DNA of 64,000 bases from Pseudorasbora parva (lineage: Eukaryota; Chordata; Actinopteri; Cypriniformes; Gobionidae). The position numbers were made by a program, and so were the translations under genes. The stretch spans positions 8,080,007 through 8,144,006 of the forward strand of contig NC_090180.1 of assembly GCF_024679245.1 (NCBI RefSeq), written 5' to 3'. The notes below the pieces were generated by a model that saw only the letters and a list, made by a program, of their open reading frames with translations, ran no database searches and had not been told where the DNA came from. This document shows, piece by piece, positions 1-10,887 of the stretch; position 1 is the stretch's first letter, and the number at the start of each line of letters is the position of its first letter.

Positions 1-314
1 TATTGAAATTAAAAAATTGAGTTGATATAATGATGGAAACTTGTTTAATATATAGAAACTCAAAATATTATTGTATCTGAACCACATAAAAAATGTGATA
101 AATCATGAAAATAGCACTATTTGTCATGTTTCACTGCATCATCAGAAATAAAACACACACAATTACCCAATATGCTTACAAAATATTGTAATAACATTTT
201 AATAAAGGTTGCCGAATCTCAAAAAGTGTTCATTGTATTAACTCAAAATTTTAATTTCAATGAACTCAATTAAGGCAACGAGGTAACTTTTTTTCTAAAT
301 AATTGTTTACAGTG
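1..314. mobile_element. Short CACTGTA-ended MITE, cut by the window edge
   Basis: This segment matches 21888-22223 almost base for base apart from small indels: the same run of 'tgaaccacataaaaa', 'acacacaattacccaatatgc', and the same end in 'ttacagtg'. The intact copy has inverted ends CACTGTAAAAA / TTTTTACAGTG, so this is the same non-coding element missing its left end. It has no coding capacity. The superfamily is not assigned. Confidence 0.75.
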
Positions 315-322
315 TAGGGATT

Positions 323-479
323 TACACTACCGTTCAAAAGTTGGGGTAATAAATAATAAACCATTATTTTACATTGTGATAATATTATGCAATATTACTG
401 TTTAACTGTATTTTTGATCCAATAAACAGCATTGGTGAGCATAAGGGACTTCTTATAACTCCACAACTTTGAACAGTAT
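323..479. mobile_element. Compact 'ACTACCGTTCAAAAG' TIR repeat
   Basis: The left end reads tacactaccgttcaaaag and the right end is an imperfect inverted copy (aactttgaacagta). This is the terminus of a very common fish DNA repeat that I recognise from memory. Only the two ends and a short core are left, so it looks like an internally deleted copy. A piece of the missing interior type occurs at 17455-17610. Confidence 0.55.
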
Positions 480-563
480 CAGGTAATGTTTCTATCCTTC
501 TCAGTGTTCAAAATTGTTATCACCTTACAGATGATATTTGTTAAATGTATGCATTTCACTTAA

Positions 564-1210
564 CTCTTTCCCCGGCAAACACAGAATTTTCCATTATTTG
601 TGAGAAAACGCTTCCTGGCCAAAAACAGAATTTTCCGGGTTTTCACTGTTAGGCGCTATAGGGGGCGCTATTACACATCTTCTGAATGAGTACAGAATCT
701 CTTGATCATAACACACGCGCGTAAAACAAGCGATCGCATGTAAGCATATGCAAATGAAAAATAACTTGATCATCAACATTAAACATCATATAAATCAGCC
801 TAATGTTAGTGAATGAATTGTGGAGCCAGGATGAGCTACAGGACTGTGCAAGCATTAGGAGTGTTGATGGACTTGATCTACTCCATCTGTGTTTGATCAT
901 CGCTCGGAATCTGATCTGGATACAGTCTTTCACAAAAATGTGATTTTCTCAGCCTTTTGGTCAAATTGTAGCTTTTTTTATGAAACTAACCCTTATTCAA
1001 GTGTTGAAAAAAAGAATGCAATAAGCTTGAATGAAATGTTTTTGTTTTTGTTTTGTTCTTAAGAAGAGGGTCAGCTCTTTTTTTCGATATATTGCATGCT
1101 CAGATATTCATAAAACAAAATATTCTATGGGCTATTAAATTTAGGTGAAAATGGTCAAAAACCCTGACGGTGGCTGGCAACTTTCTTTAAAAATGCTGGC
1201 GAGGTAAGAG
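564..1210. mobile_element. TTAA-type non-autonomous element with CTCTTTCC-like ends
   Basis: The left flank is TTAA (560-563) and the element starts ctctttccccggc. The right end is gcgaggtaagag followed by TTGA (1211-1214), read as a one-base decay of TTAA. The ends are an imperfect inverted pair (aactctttcc versus aactcttacc on the other strand). There is no transposase. It lies in intron 2 of the cadherin gene, downstream of the first coding exon. Confidence 0.6.
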
Positions 1211-1358
1211 TTGATGAATAGAACTAAGAATTAAAATAATATTTAAACAGTAGTCCTTAACCCTATTTGTCAAAAGGCGATGACCTCGGTGCACTTGACT
1301 TAGATATGACTTGATATCACTTGATGTCAGAGACAGATGAATATATATTTTGCTTTAC

Positions 1359-1601
1359 CTTGCCAACATAGAGAGGTTCATCTCCAGTGTATTCCTCCAG
1401 GACGAAGAATTGATTCCACACCCAGTTGCGCTTGTGTCTTTGAAGGGATTCACCCACACTAGTTTTGATGGGCCTTAGGGAAGCCGGACGGAGCGGGAGA
1501 GAGTTCAGTGTCATCCCCCTGCAGCCCACGTCCCATTGGGCCAACAGCAGCATAGTCATTACAGTCAGTCCAGTCCACACTGCAGAGCCTATCTGCATCA
1601 T
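1359..1601 (-). CDS. Type II classical cadherin, first coding exon (partial gene)
   Basis: The exon encodes the N-terminus of a calcium-dependent cell-adhesion receptor of the type II classical cadherin family. It has 81 codons, starts at ATG 1601-1599 and ends in phase 0 at a GTAAAG donor beginning at 1358. Residues 1-28 form a signal peptide with a hydrophobic stretch around 13-21. Residues 29-54 are a short propeptide. R55-H-K-R58 is a furin-type site. The mature protein then begins [13 protein letters not shown], with W60 and W62 as Trp2 and Trp4, the two anchor tryptophans that mark type II EC1 strand swapping. It closes at Y-V-G-K, a usual type II exon boundary. An in-frame stop (1716-1718) lies upstream and no ATG lies in between, which supports this start. 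The LYVGK ending resembles the CDH7/20/22 group, but the paralogue cannot be named from one exon. Later exons lie beyond the left window edge. Confidence 0.93.
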
Positions 1602-1816
1602 TTGGATGAAAGGAGGAAAGTAAAAAAAAAGGAAACAAAAAATACACTCCTCCGTATTGAACGGGCACCAGATCTTGTGGCTAAGACGTTGCTCCTGGGA
1701 AACTGTGCACCACCCTCAGCACTGGCGCGGGTAGCAGGGTGGAGAGGACCGTCTGACCGGTGATTGATGCGCGAGACCACAGGAATGAACGACGATTGTA
1801 GCGGAAGCTCTTAAAC
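1602..1816 (-). other. 5' leader (UTR) portion of cadherin exon 2
   Basis: The minus strand shows a pyrimidine-rich tract and tctcaccgcag immediately before 1816, a good 3' splice site. The 215 nt between it and the coding start contain no ATG on this strand, so ATG 1601 would be the first AUG in this exon. The part just before the start codon is itself very pyrimidine-rich and could act as a second acceptor tract (CAG at 1595-1593). Exon limits are predicted from splice motifs only. Confidence 0.65.
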
Positions 1817-2757
1817 CTGCGGTGAGAAGAGACATCAGGAGGAGATGTTGAAGAAAATCAGAGTGAGAGAAAAGAGTCAAAGAAATATACAAAAAGAGAG
1901 TCTGTCAGCACAGACACAGATTTGATTTGCCGTCATTTTTCCAACAACACTTGACATTAGAACCTCAGCTTTAGACAACATGACTTTTGGCATGTCAGAG
2001 GTTGCCATCTGAGATGCAGGTGCAGGCAGACCACTACAGGTGAGCAAAACGGACATTCAGCTCTTTCCTCTGGATGGGTATTTGACAGTACTGCTGAAAG
2101 TGGAGCACATTAATCTTTAGGGCTGAAGGAAACCGGAGAGGGAGGGGGAAACAGACAGAGGGAGAGGGATAGAGCTCCAATGCAAAGATTTGGAGAAATA
2201 AAGCAAATATGTACTGTCCCAAGTCCCAACAAAGGAGTGAGTTGCTTCATTAGCATATACTTGTCTTATGCAAGATAGGGCAAGGGGTCAATGTCAAATA
2301 AGTATAAAACACATGTACTCTGCATTCATGATGGTTTCACATGGTTTTGAAACCATTCTATATGGCTTTTTATTACCATTTTCAAGAAAAATGTTTTCCT
2401 TTATTACTAAATGATTAAATACAATTAATGTTAATACTCAATTATTAATGATGTCATGTGGTCTGTCAAGCAAAACGCAATAATATTTTCCTTCCATCTT
2501 GAATGTACAAAATCTTAATCATTTAAAAATAATAATAAAGTTGTACAATATATTTTTAGGTTAAAAAAATTTGTAACAAAAATAACGAATTATTAACACA
2601 TTTTACAACATTTGTTTGGGCTTGCAGTCATAAAAAGGTTAAATTATTTTACTAATATTAATACGCAGAGATTTTTTTATTGTTTAAGAAATACTAACAA
2701 AATATTATGCCAAACTACTTATATATAATGAATTTTAATTGGTGTAAGGCCATTATA

Positions 2758-3851
2758 CACTGACCTAAAAGATTATTAGGAACACCTGTTCAATTTCTCA
2801 ATAATGCAATTATCTAATCAACCAATCATATGGCAGTTGCTTCAATGCATTTAGGTGTGTGGTCCTGGTCAAGACAATCTCCTGAACTCCAAACTGATGT
2901 CAGAATGGGAAAGAAAGGTGATTTAAGCAATTCTGAGCGTGACATGGTTGTTGGTGCCAGACTGGCCGGTCTGATTATTTCACAATCTGCTCAGTTACTG
3001 GGATTTTCACACACAACCATTTCTAGGGTTTATGAAGAATGGTGTGAAAAGGGAAAAACATCTAGTATGCGGCAGTCCTGTGGGCGAAAATGCCTTGTGG
3101 ATGCTAGAGGTCAGAGGAGAATGGGCCGACTGATTCAAGCTGGTAGAAGAGCAAATTTGACTGAAATAACCACTCGTTACAACCGACGTATGCAGCAAAG
3201 CATTTGTGAAGCCAGAACACGCACAACCTTGAGGTGGATAGGCTACAACAACAGAAGACCCCACCGGGTACCACTCATCTCGACTACATATAGGAAAAAG
3301 AGGCTACAATTTGTACGAGCTCACTAAAATTGGACAGTTGAAGACTGGAAAAATGTTGCCTCGTCTGATGAGTTTCGATTTCTGTTGAGAAATTCAGATG
3401 GTAGTCAGAATTTGGCGTGAACAGAATAAGAACATGGACCCATCATGCCTTGTTACCACTGTAAAGGCTGGTGGTGGTGTAATGGTGTGGGGGATGATTT
3501 CTTGGCACACTTTAGGACCCTTAGTGCCAATTGGGCATCGTTTAAATGCCACGGCCTACCTGAGCATTGCTTCTGACCATGTCCATCCCTTTATGACCAC
3601 CATGTACCAGTCCTCTGATGGCTACTTCCAGCAGGATAATGCACCATGTCACAAAGCTTGAATCTTTTCAAATTGGTTTCTTGAACATGACAATGAGTTT
3701 ACTGTACTATCAATATGGGCCAACATTTCTAAAGAATGCTTTCAGCACCTTTTTGAATCAATGCCAAGTAGAATTAAGGCAGTTCTGAAGGCGAAGGGGA
3801 GTCAAACACAGTATTAGTATGGTGTTTTCCTTATAATCCTTTAGGTGAGTG
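2758..3851 (+). mobile_element. Tc1/mariner element, internally deleted, TA-flanked
   Basis: TA dinucleotides (2756-2757 and 3852-3853) flank inverted ends cactgacctaaaagatta / taatcctttaggtgagtg. It belongs to the same family as 57646-60312, with long shared stretches throughout. Relative to that copy a block of about 110 bp around the third catalytic region is missing: the sequence jumps at 3708-3709 from 'actgtact' straight to 'atcaatatggg'. The element cannot encode an active transposase. Confidence 0.9.
2905..3661 (+). pseudogene. Tc1-type transposase relic
   Basis: From ATG 2905 the frame gives a Tc1 N-terminus: MGKKGDLSNSERD, then a helix-turn-helix with L-L-G-F-S-H-T-T-I-S-R-V-Y. It stays open to a stop at 3325-3327. 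The next block (DWKNVASSDEFRF) still shows the first catalytic Asp. After a frameshift, another frame from 3398 shows the GGGVMVWGMIS block and QQDNAPCHKA with the second Asp, then a stop at 3659-3661. The third acidic residue falls in the deleted block. The family (DD34E, Tc1 group) is clear; the copy is dead. Confidence 0.88.
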
Positions 3852-4009
3852 TATATATGAAATGCATTTTAATGTATTTTTTAATAAATTAATGGTTCCT
3901 GACAAAACAAGGATCTTTGACCCACAAGTATTTTACATTCTTACGTTATTCTTCATTTACTAGTCACTTTCTAATTAAATGTGACTAATGAGACTTTTGT
4001 ACTGTGTGA

Positions 4010-4145
4010 AACTCACTCTGGGGTTGGTTATGTGCTTTGCTCAAGAGCACAATGGCAGTAGCTCATGGATAGTCCCCATCCGGGGTTTGAACCTACAACC
4101 TCCAGCTTAAGAGCTGCTACTAAGAACTACAAAGCTGCCCTGTGC
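4010..4145 (-). repeat. tRNA-derived SINE fragment
   Basis: Read on the minus strand, the segment has a pol III B-box-like GGTTCAAACCC (plus-strand 4083-4093) preceded by a tRNA-like head. It is followed by 'ttgtgctcttgagcaaagcac', a module typical of teleost tRNA SINEs. No intact cloverleaf is possible, so it is a SINE remnant and not a tRNA gene. Confidence 0.6.
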
Positions 4146-7143
4146 GGTAAAAGTGTGTTATGTAAGTGACACTGGATTTTTATATTGTATAAAAACCCTC
4201 ATGCTCCAAATTGCAAAGGAGAACTAGAATTTAAAAGTGCGCACACTAAGTTGAAGTGACAAAATTCCAGGCACAAATTTCTCCTAAGGGGTCCCTGGAG
4301 CTTCTCGGTCCGAGAGAGCCTTTTAGGTGTTTCTAACATCCCTTTAAAGTGAAACACTTACAAGTCTGGAAAACAGTTCAAAAGGGATTTGGGTAGAGCA
4401 CATATACGTTCTCTAGAGAAATCTGTCCTTCCAGCAGTTCAAACCAACAGCAGCAGGATTCACGCCCCAACAGCTTATTTTGATGTTGAAGAGGATGTCG
4501 AAATCTCCACGGAAATCCCTCGATGTCCGAGAAAAGATGAGATCTGACCTACGCTTTACAGAGAGAACAACTTCCATATTGGTTTTAGAGTACATGGCAA
4601 TTCAAAACCATGTAATTTTCACAGCATGTACATAAGTCATTATAATATTTCTTGCGGGTTCAGATGAGCTTCGAACTATTTCACTTTTTTATAGTGTTAG
4701 AGCGTTAGCACCATTAAAATGTGTTGATGGCAATATAGGGTTTAAATAAAAAAAGTGTTAAACATATCTGTGACATTAAAGCTTTGATAGATACTGTAAC
4801 TCTGCAACATAATGGCATAATAGAAGCTCAAGCTCTGAAGGTGAACAGAAGAGTAAATCACAAAGCATTCCTCGGGGAATCCATTCCCTCCTTGTATTCC
4901 CTCCAAGCTCAAAAGCACCAGCGCTGCTGGAGAAGAACAGAGCGTCTTGTGCTTTGCTTCAGAAGACCACAGTGCCAAGACCCTTCAGTGGGGAAAAGTC
5001 TCATCTAAAGCCTGTAATCTCTATCGTAAGCTTCACTTTATAGGGGAATTACAAGTGCTTAGCAGCTGATTAGATCTCTACATGTTTGACTGAGTAGATT
5101 CAACAAAAAGTTTTCAAAAATGGTTGACGGTGGGTATCAAGAAAACACAGTTATGGCTAAATAATCCTCTCCACGTCTCAATTATCCCCGACCTCCAATA
5201 GTTTCATTGAAGTGCTACATGACACCACTGCAAAATAAAAAGAGCTCTGAGTCTGGAATGCTTATAGCGTAGCACAGGCTAATAGAGAGCTGGAAGGTGA
5301 TATGGATCATTTATCATGCTTGCATTAAAACACAGCAAACAAGGACATAGGAAACAAACCTAGGGATTTTTTAATGCCGTGCGTCTGAAGCAATATCTTA
5401 GGACAAGTTTGCCAGACAGGGCATTTCTCAAATGTGCCCAAATTGCTTTGTCTCCATCTTTCTTTTATCTTTGTAACATCAACACTGTCGTTGAACTGAA
5501 CTGAACTGAATCAATGTGGAGCTGACTTTCGCTGTATAATACCTTCTGCATAATGGATTAACTTAGCAACATAGACATTGAACTGAATCAACTGAAAGTT
5601 GAAATAATAGAAACTGATGGATTCAACAAACGTATATACCATCAATGAACAACCTCTAAGTGCACTAAGTCTGTCTATAAAGTTATTGCTATCTTTCTCC
5701 TATAGAGAAAATGAACGTGGCTTTTACCTACTTCACAGCTGAAATTGAAATTGTTTCATAATTTGACTGCATTATGAGTTTTATTTTTCAGTTTATAAAG
5801 GTGAAGCTTCTTTGAAACAATCTGTATTGTATAATGCACTTATTTTTCTCTGATTATTTTCGACGAATCAAATAATGGATCATGACTAACCTATTATGAT
5901 TTAGCCTACTGTACATTACAAGGCGACTATATGCCATGCCATGAGTGTACTATATTTGTCCCTCTTCTCCTTCCAGCCCCCCACTAACATTTTTTTCCCC
6001 GCCCGAATCTGCTCGCTGTCAGGCTTGGCTGAGGCCCCGGACTCTGTGTTCAGCACAGATCGCCCAAATGGTCTGGGACAGGATGATGAAGTCTCATTAG
6101 CCCCCCATGCCATCTGACGAGAGGAGCTTAGGCTTCAGCGCAGACCGCCCCGTGAGAGAGCGCCCACAGCCACAGCCGGAGACTCTGCTCCAAAAACCCA
6201 TCTCAGCACACTATCTAGTCATAGCCCCCCTGCGGATGCAAGAGCGATTGTGGCACGCACCAGGGACAGTATGCTCGAGCACAGAGCAAAGCAAGGCTCC
6301 TGGCATCTGGACATCAAACACAGCACATTGCGGACTTGTAGCATATGGCTTTCTTATTATGGCTGCCCTTCGCTGTGCAGACTCTTGAGGGTGACTATGA
6401 CAAGATTATGCAAGGATCTGGGCTGGATATGGCTTCTTATGAGAATACGTGATACAAATTCCTAATAAAGAATACATTTGTAATATATTGAAAGACCATT
6501 TTTCCATTTAATGTTTCATTACATGCTGCACAAAAAAAACCTTTTTCGTAAAAGTTTAATCAGTGCATAATGTTAATGCAAAACGCTGTCACTTAAATTT
6601 GAAAATATTTTAATACAAATTGTTGTAAATAAAACAAATAGGATATTACTGGATTACATTTAACAAGAAACATTGTTTCAGACTTTGTAACTGTTTCAAA
6701 CATGCAATTTAAATGTGCCCCTTGCAGTTTCTTTGTAATTAATTGTGAAATTTACTAGCTACAATTTAAGAAAAAAACAAATCTGTGTACAGCATGACTT
6801 GGCAAAACTACATCAGTCCCATCACAAACAAAACATCTAAAATTATACAAGTGGTTCCTTTTTTAATTATCTTTATTTGGGGCCACAAAAAACAACAAGA
6901 CATACATTGCCTATAGCATTTAATATATGCATAGTCTTGTGGGACCTCCAAATTGCAGGGCAAGATTCTTAGTCATCTCTTTGATGACAACCCGTTTATG
7001 CTTGGGCACGATAGTGCAAATAGGCTACAACCAGATGTTAAGTCAGGGAGTAGGCATTTTGTAATTATTTTGTAAAATCACAAGAAATCTAAACATATTC
7101 TGCAAATAATACTGAAAATATTGACCAGCAGCCAAAATCAAAA

Positions 7144-7176
<33 letters not shown>

Positions 7177-8020
7177 TTATTTTTTGAAAATAGCTAAATC
7201 AAGTAGGCTTCACGGTTCACTCAACGCGCCACCTAGTGGCCGATAGCTTCACATTGCAAGTGAAGTTTCCACTACGAGCCTCCGTGCTGTTGTTGGCATT
7301 GCAGTGGCATCCTGACAGGAAGATATTTGATATCGATACGGGGGTGTGAGGAAAAGCTGCACATCTGTACATGTGATATCTGCTTTTGTTTTGGTATAGT
7401 AGGCTAGTACAGAAAATGAGAAACAACTAACAGTGGGATAACCCATCAAAACTAAATATTTCCACAGCCACACAACGGACGACAGTATTTGCATCACAAA
7501 TGCGACTTACTGGCAATGTCCCAACTATTGCTCTTAGGACCGAGAAAATTGTGGGCTACTTCGTTGCGACTCGATTAATATGCTGACTGCCAGACCTTAA
7601 CTTTTGAACATCACAGATGCTCCTGAGGGAAAAGCGCTGAATATTAATACATCACAGGCAGTGAGGGAAACTTTGAGAAGCGCCTCTTAAAATCTTTATG
7701 CTGACCACACTGTTCTACAATATTTGAAACTGCATTTATGATTGTATTGAATATAAAAAGGCTTCGTTCATTTTTCCTTTTTATTATTTTTTACTTCTTT
7801 CCAAGGATAATGGCTAGTTTCATTGCAGGCAGATGAATAAAACAGACATTTTCTGGAAAAATAAGTAAATACATAAAAAATAACAACAAACAACACCACA
7901 ACAGTACTGCCCTTTCTCAACTTTTAGATCGCTGTAATGATTTTGTATAGCCGTGTGTTAACGGTCGGCAAACAGTCTGCACGGCACTGCACCTCAGTAA
8001 ACTGCAAAAATCAGACTCAC

Positions 8021-8240
8021 CTTTCCTCTTGGTCCTTCGCGTGCGTAAAAATTGTCAATGTTCTTGTGAAAATGCAGAAGGATTCCTTCACGTCGCAGCC
8101 GCTCTAGACGCGCTCTTCCCGAATGAGTGAAGGAAACATCTTCAGGAGCATCCCTGCACTACAGGCGTCTTTCCCTCCGTTCCGCTCAATCACTGCGCTG
8201 CTCGCGCACACTCCGCGCGTCTACAATAAGCCCTATTGAG
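8021..8240 (-). promoter_or_regulatory. Candidate non-coding exon 1 and CpG-rich promoter of the cadherin gene
   Basis: On the minus strand the segment ends GGAAAG|GTGAGT (donor bases 8020-8015), a near-perfect 5' splice site. The 200 bp upstream are the most CpG-dense part of the left third of the window (for example cgcgcg, gcgtgcg, gtcgcag, acgcgct), in contrast to AT-rich surroundings. Classical cadherin genes commonly have a non-coding first exon. I see no TATA box. The transcription start is not visible, so the right limit is approximate. The link to the exon at 1359-1816 is inferred. Confidence 0.5.
8104..8151 (-). other. 16-codon upstream ORF in the candidate exon 1
   Basis: The minus strand reads ATG at 8151-8149 and TAG at 8106-8104, with a second in-frame ATG four codons after the first. 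If exon 1 is real this would be a short upstream ORF that ends well before the cadherin start and could dampen its translation. No function for the peptide is implied. Confidence 0.3.
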
Positions 8241-9024
8241 AAGCCACAGCTGCAGCGAACCTCAGCCAGGGGAGAGCACTGTGGAGAGACTCACAAAGGG
8301 ACCACAACACTGTCGGCCATCCGTGAAGCATGCCTCGGGAGTCACAGTCCCCGCAAACTCTGGGAAAACAGTGGTAACGCGCAACTTATTGTCCCTAGTG
8401 AAAGTGGCTAACAAAATGGACAAGTCTCTGTTAGTGTGCTAGGAGCATCGTTCATCAGGGAAACGTTGCACTGAGGGGAGGTGCCGATGTCACTCAGCGT
8501 ATCCAAGGTGCCGTGGCGACTGTAGGATTCTAGGGGGGGCACAGAGGGGCCAAAGTGTGCAGAGACGGACCGAATTAAAACCTCTTTAGTAGGAATTTGT
8601 GGTCCTGAAATGTGGGTTCAAGCACTTTAAAAAGTATTATATTTTCGAGCTTTTTAAGAATATACAGTAAATGCACTTAAGCCTATGGTGTACAGTACAC
8701 TATGCAGGGACCCTCTGTGGGTATAGGTTATTACAGGGTACAACTGATTTACAAACATTTAATAAGGCATTTTTATAATAATGTTATGATAAAATTTTAA
8801 TGACAACATTGTTTCTACTCCATCCAATTTATTCAAAGAAAAAAGGGAAAAAAGATCAATAATAGTACATTTATCATTATTTATTAATTCATTTTATTTA
8901 AATGGCTGGTGATTGAATGACTTTTCTGAGCTAAATACAATGTATAAAATAAGGCTGTTTTTATGTCATTTTATGAGGAGACAAAGTTTTTGTAAGTTGC
9001 ACTGTATCTTTCAACATACCTTCT

Positions 9025-9027
<3 letters not shown>
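8241..9027. other. Upstream flank, no gene seen
   Basis: 8241-8530 is moderately CpG-rich and is likely the proximal upstream region of the cadherin promoter. From 8570 onward the sequence is AT-rich and unassigned. The open frames here are short and lack splice or family signals. Confidence 0.4.
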
Positions 9028-9106
<79 letters not shown>

Positions 9107-9111
9107 TTTTT
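9028..9111. repeat. (AT)n followed directly by a T23 run
   Basis: About 31 AT units (9028-9089) run straight into 23 T residues. This is a simple-sequence repeat, perhaps the decayed tail of a retroposon. Confidence 0.95.
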
Positions 9112-10031
9112 CTGACTACTGTTTAACTAGAAGTAAAGAGGAAGAGATGATCAGTTCACAAGTGTTCCGCGCTGTCGTTTTGCTTGAACTGGCAGCTACA
9201 GCGATCTCTCACACCACATTAAAGAGCTACAAAATTATATTTATGATTTGTTCATAATAAAACTGAGAGGATTTGACAGCAGAGACTTTATATTAAACAT
9301 AGCTAAGCTTAACGCTGTTCCAAATCAAAGGCTCCTTCAAATGTGACCTTGAAATGTGTCATTTGTTTTCTGGGAAATTAAGGACACAACAGATGTGCTG
9401 CGTCTAAAATTGCGTACTGTTTGAATAGGTACTGCATTTAAATTTACTTCATGAATGTTAAAAAGTAATCTATAGGCCTAGTATGAATATAGGTAGTATG
9501 AATGAAATTTGGATTTACCACATCTGCCCTAATCATGGGAAAAAGAAACTTTCATAATTATCATGGTGAAGCTGGAATTGAAAAACACAAGTGTCTATAA
9601 AAGCTTTTATTCTTGCCAAGAAGGTCAGTTCAGACATGCAGAGGTCTGCAGTCAGAAAAGACAAAGTGAAAGCCTCACACTCGTTTTTTTTTTATACTCT
9701 CATTTCAGCAAGTGAGGACTTCTAATCAATAACACAAAAACTCAAGAACAAACTCCTTAGTTGGAGATATCTGCAGCTGTCCCACCTTGAAGTTTCCAAG
9801 AACTTAAGGCTACAGACAATGAACACACTAGTTACTTTAAGGAAAGTATCAAACAAAATTGCATGTGTTTACTACAAAAAAACTTGAACTGAATATAAAT
9901 ATATTCCCTTATATTTAACACACACACAAAAATTGATATGTTTAATATAATTAAAAAGCAACTTATATGGTTTGATATAGTTTGTTTTGTTCATAATTTT
10001 CCTTACAGTTGTTACGATCATGATGTGTCAG
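9112..10031. other. Unassigned AT-rich sequence
   Basis: No gene is visible. 9395-9520 contains motifs (gtactgtttgaatagg, tagtatgaatgaaat) that resemble pieces of common fish MITEs, but I could not find both ends. Confidence 0.4.
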
Positions 10032-10567
10032 TAGCCTAGCCTAACAAGCCAGATCCACATCAAGATGTTTGGTCTGGAAACTCACCATAGACAGGGCTCA
10101 ATCCGAGGGGCGGGATAAACGGTTGTCTTTCAAACTCCCTCTGCACGCGATAGGATAGCGCTACACCAACCAGAACAACGAAGGTGAAACAGAGCTTGTT
10201 GATAGATTAAACATTCGCCGTATCAGGTCAGCAAAACTCGAACACATCTCCCCTTTTTAAGAATGACTTCAGTGTCGTTCTTTGTTCTTTTCTCAGAGAA
10301 AAGCTTAACTCCAAGTCTTCCAGAGTCACGGTCAAAGCTGATTCGAAAGACCACCGCCGCCGTTCACCAGTTTCTGTGTTTACTAGAAGCACACAAACGC
10401 AACTCGGCAGTCCTCATTATGGCCCCGCCCACCGACTCTATACACGATGTGATTGGCCTGGCAAGAGTTAGGCAATTGCAGCTCAGAAGGGTATTGAGAG
10501 TTGCTAGACGACACTTGCGTGCAGATTAGATTTGCTCCCGCTAGGGTGCGTCTAGATTTCTAGGCTA
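10032..10567. mobile_element. Short TIR element with TAGCCTAG ends
   Basis: The left end is tagcctagccta and the right end is tctaggcta, which form an inverted pair. The interior is relatively GC-rich and carries the phrase 'ggtctgg' seen in the related fragments at 25845, 38440 and 39048. The flanks share only TCAG, so the target duplication is not certain. It has no coding capacity. Confidence 0.45.
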
Positions 10568-10572
10568 TCAGC

Positions 10573-10887
10573 AGCCCCTTTCACACAGCAATAATTACCT
10601 TAATTAGTAAATTATCGTAAAATTACCAGAATGACTTTACCAAAAGCGTTCTGGCTTTTTACTGTTAAGAAACCATTCAAACAACAGAAGCAAAAAACTA
10701 AACAGTGCAGAGTAATCTTGTCATCTTTAACAAAAAAATATATTCTTACATAAGCACATTCTGATTGCATATGTAAATATACCGGTAATCTTCATTCCAT
10801 GTTCACGCAGAGCACATCTACGGTAATTTAACTTCCCTTACTGGTAAATTGCCAGAACCAATTTACCGGTATTTTTGAAAAGGTCCT
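10573..10887. mobile_element. Decayed TIR element starting AGCCCCTTTCACAC
   Basis: The left end shares agcccctttcacac with the elements at 39117 and 63193. The proposed right end (tttgaaaaggtcct) is a weak inverted match. Inside, 'accggtaat' and 'taaattaccg'-type motifs recur. The identity of the right boundary is uncertain. Confidence 0.35.

Larger units (their letters stand above)
1817..8020 (-). other. Predicted intron 1 of the cadherin gene
   Basis: It is bounded on the minus strand by GTGAGT (8020-8015) and CCGCAG (ending at 1817). It holds a Tc1 copy and a SINE remnant (listed separately), a short (tgaac)n run near 5491-5510, and an A-run followed by (TA)n at about 7141-7170. The stretches 1857-2757, 4146-5490 and 5520-7140 carry no gene or repeat that I can name; 6000-6400 is more GC-rich but has no exon-like frame with splice sites. 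Confidence 0.55.

Noticed and set aside
1459..1780. Two further minus-strand frames overlapping the cadherin start, which looked like upstream ORFs
   Set aside because: Both begin at GTG codons (1668 and 1780), not ATG, so they do not count as upstream ORFs.
8127..8442. Plus-strand frames of 68-94 codons in the CpG-rich segment
   Set aside because: They lie antisense to the candidate cadherin exon 1, with no homology or splice sites; CpG-rich DNA has few stops by chance.
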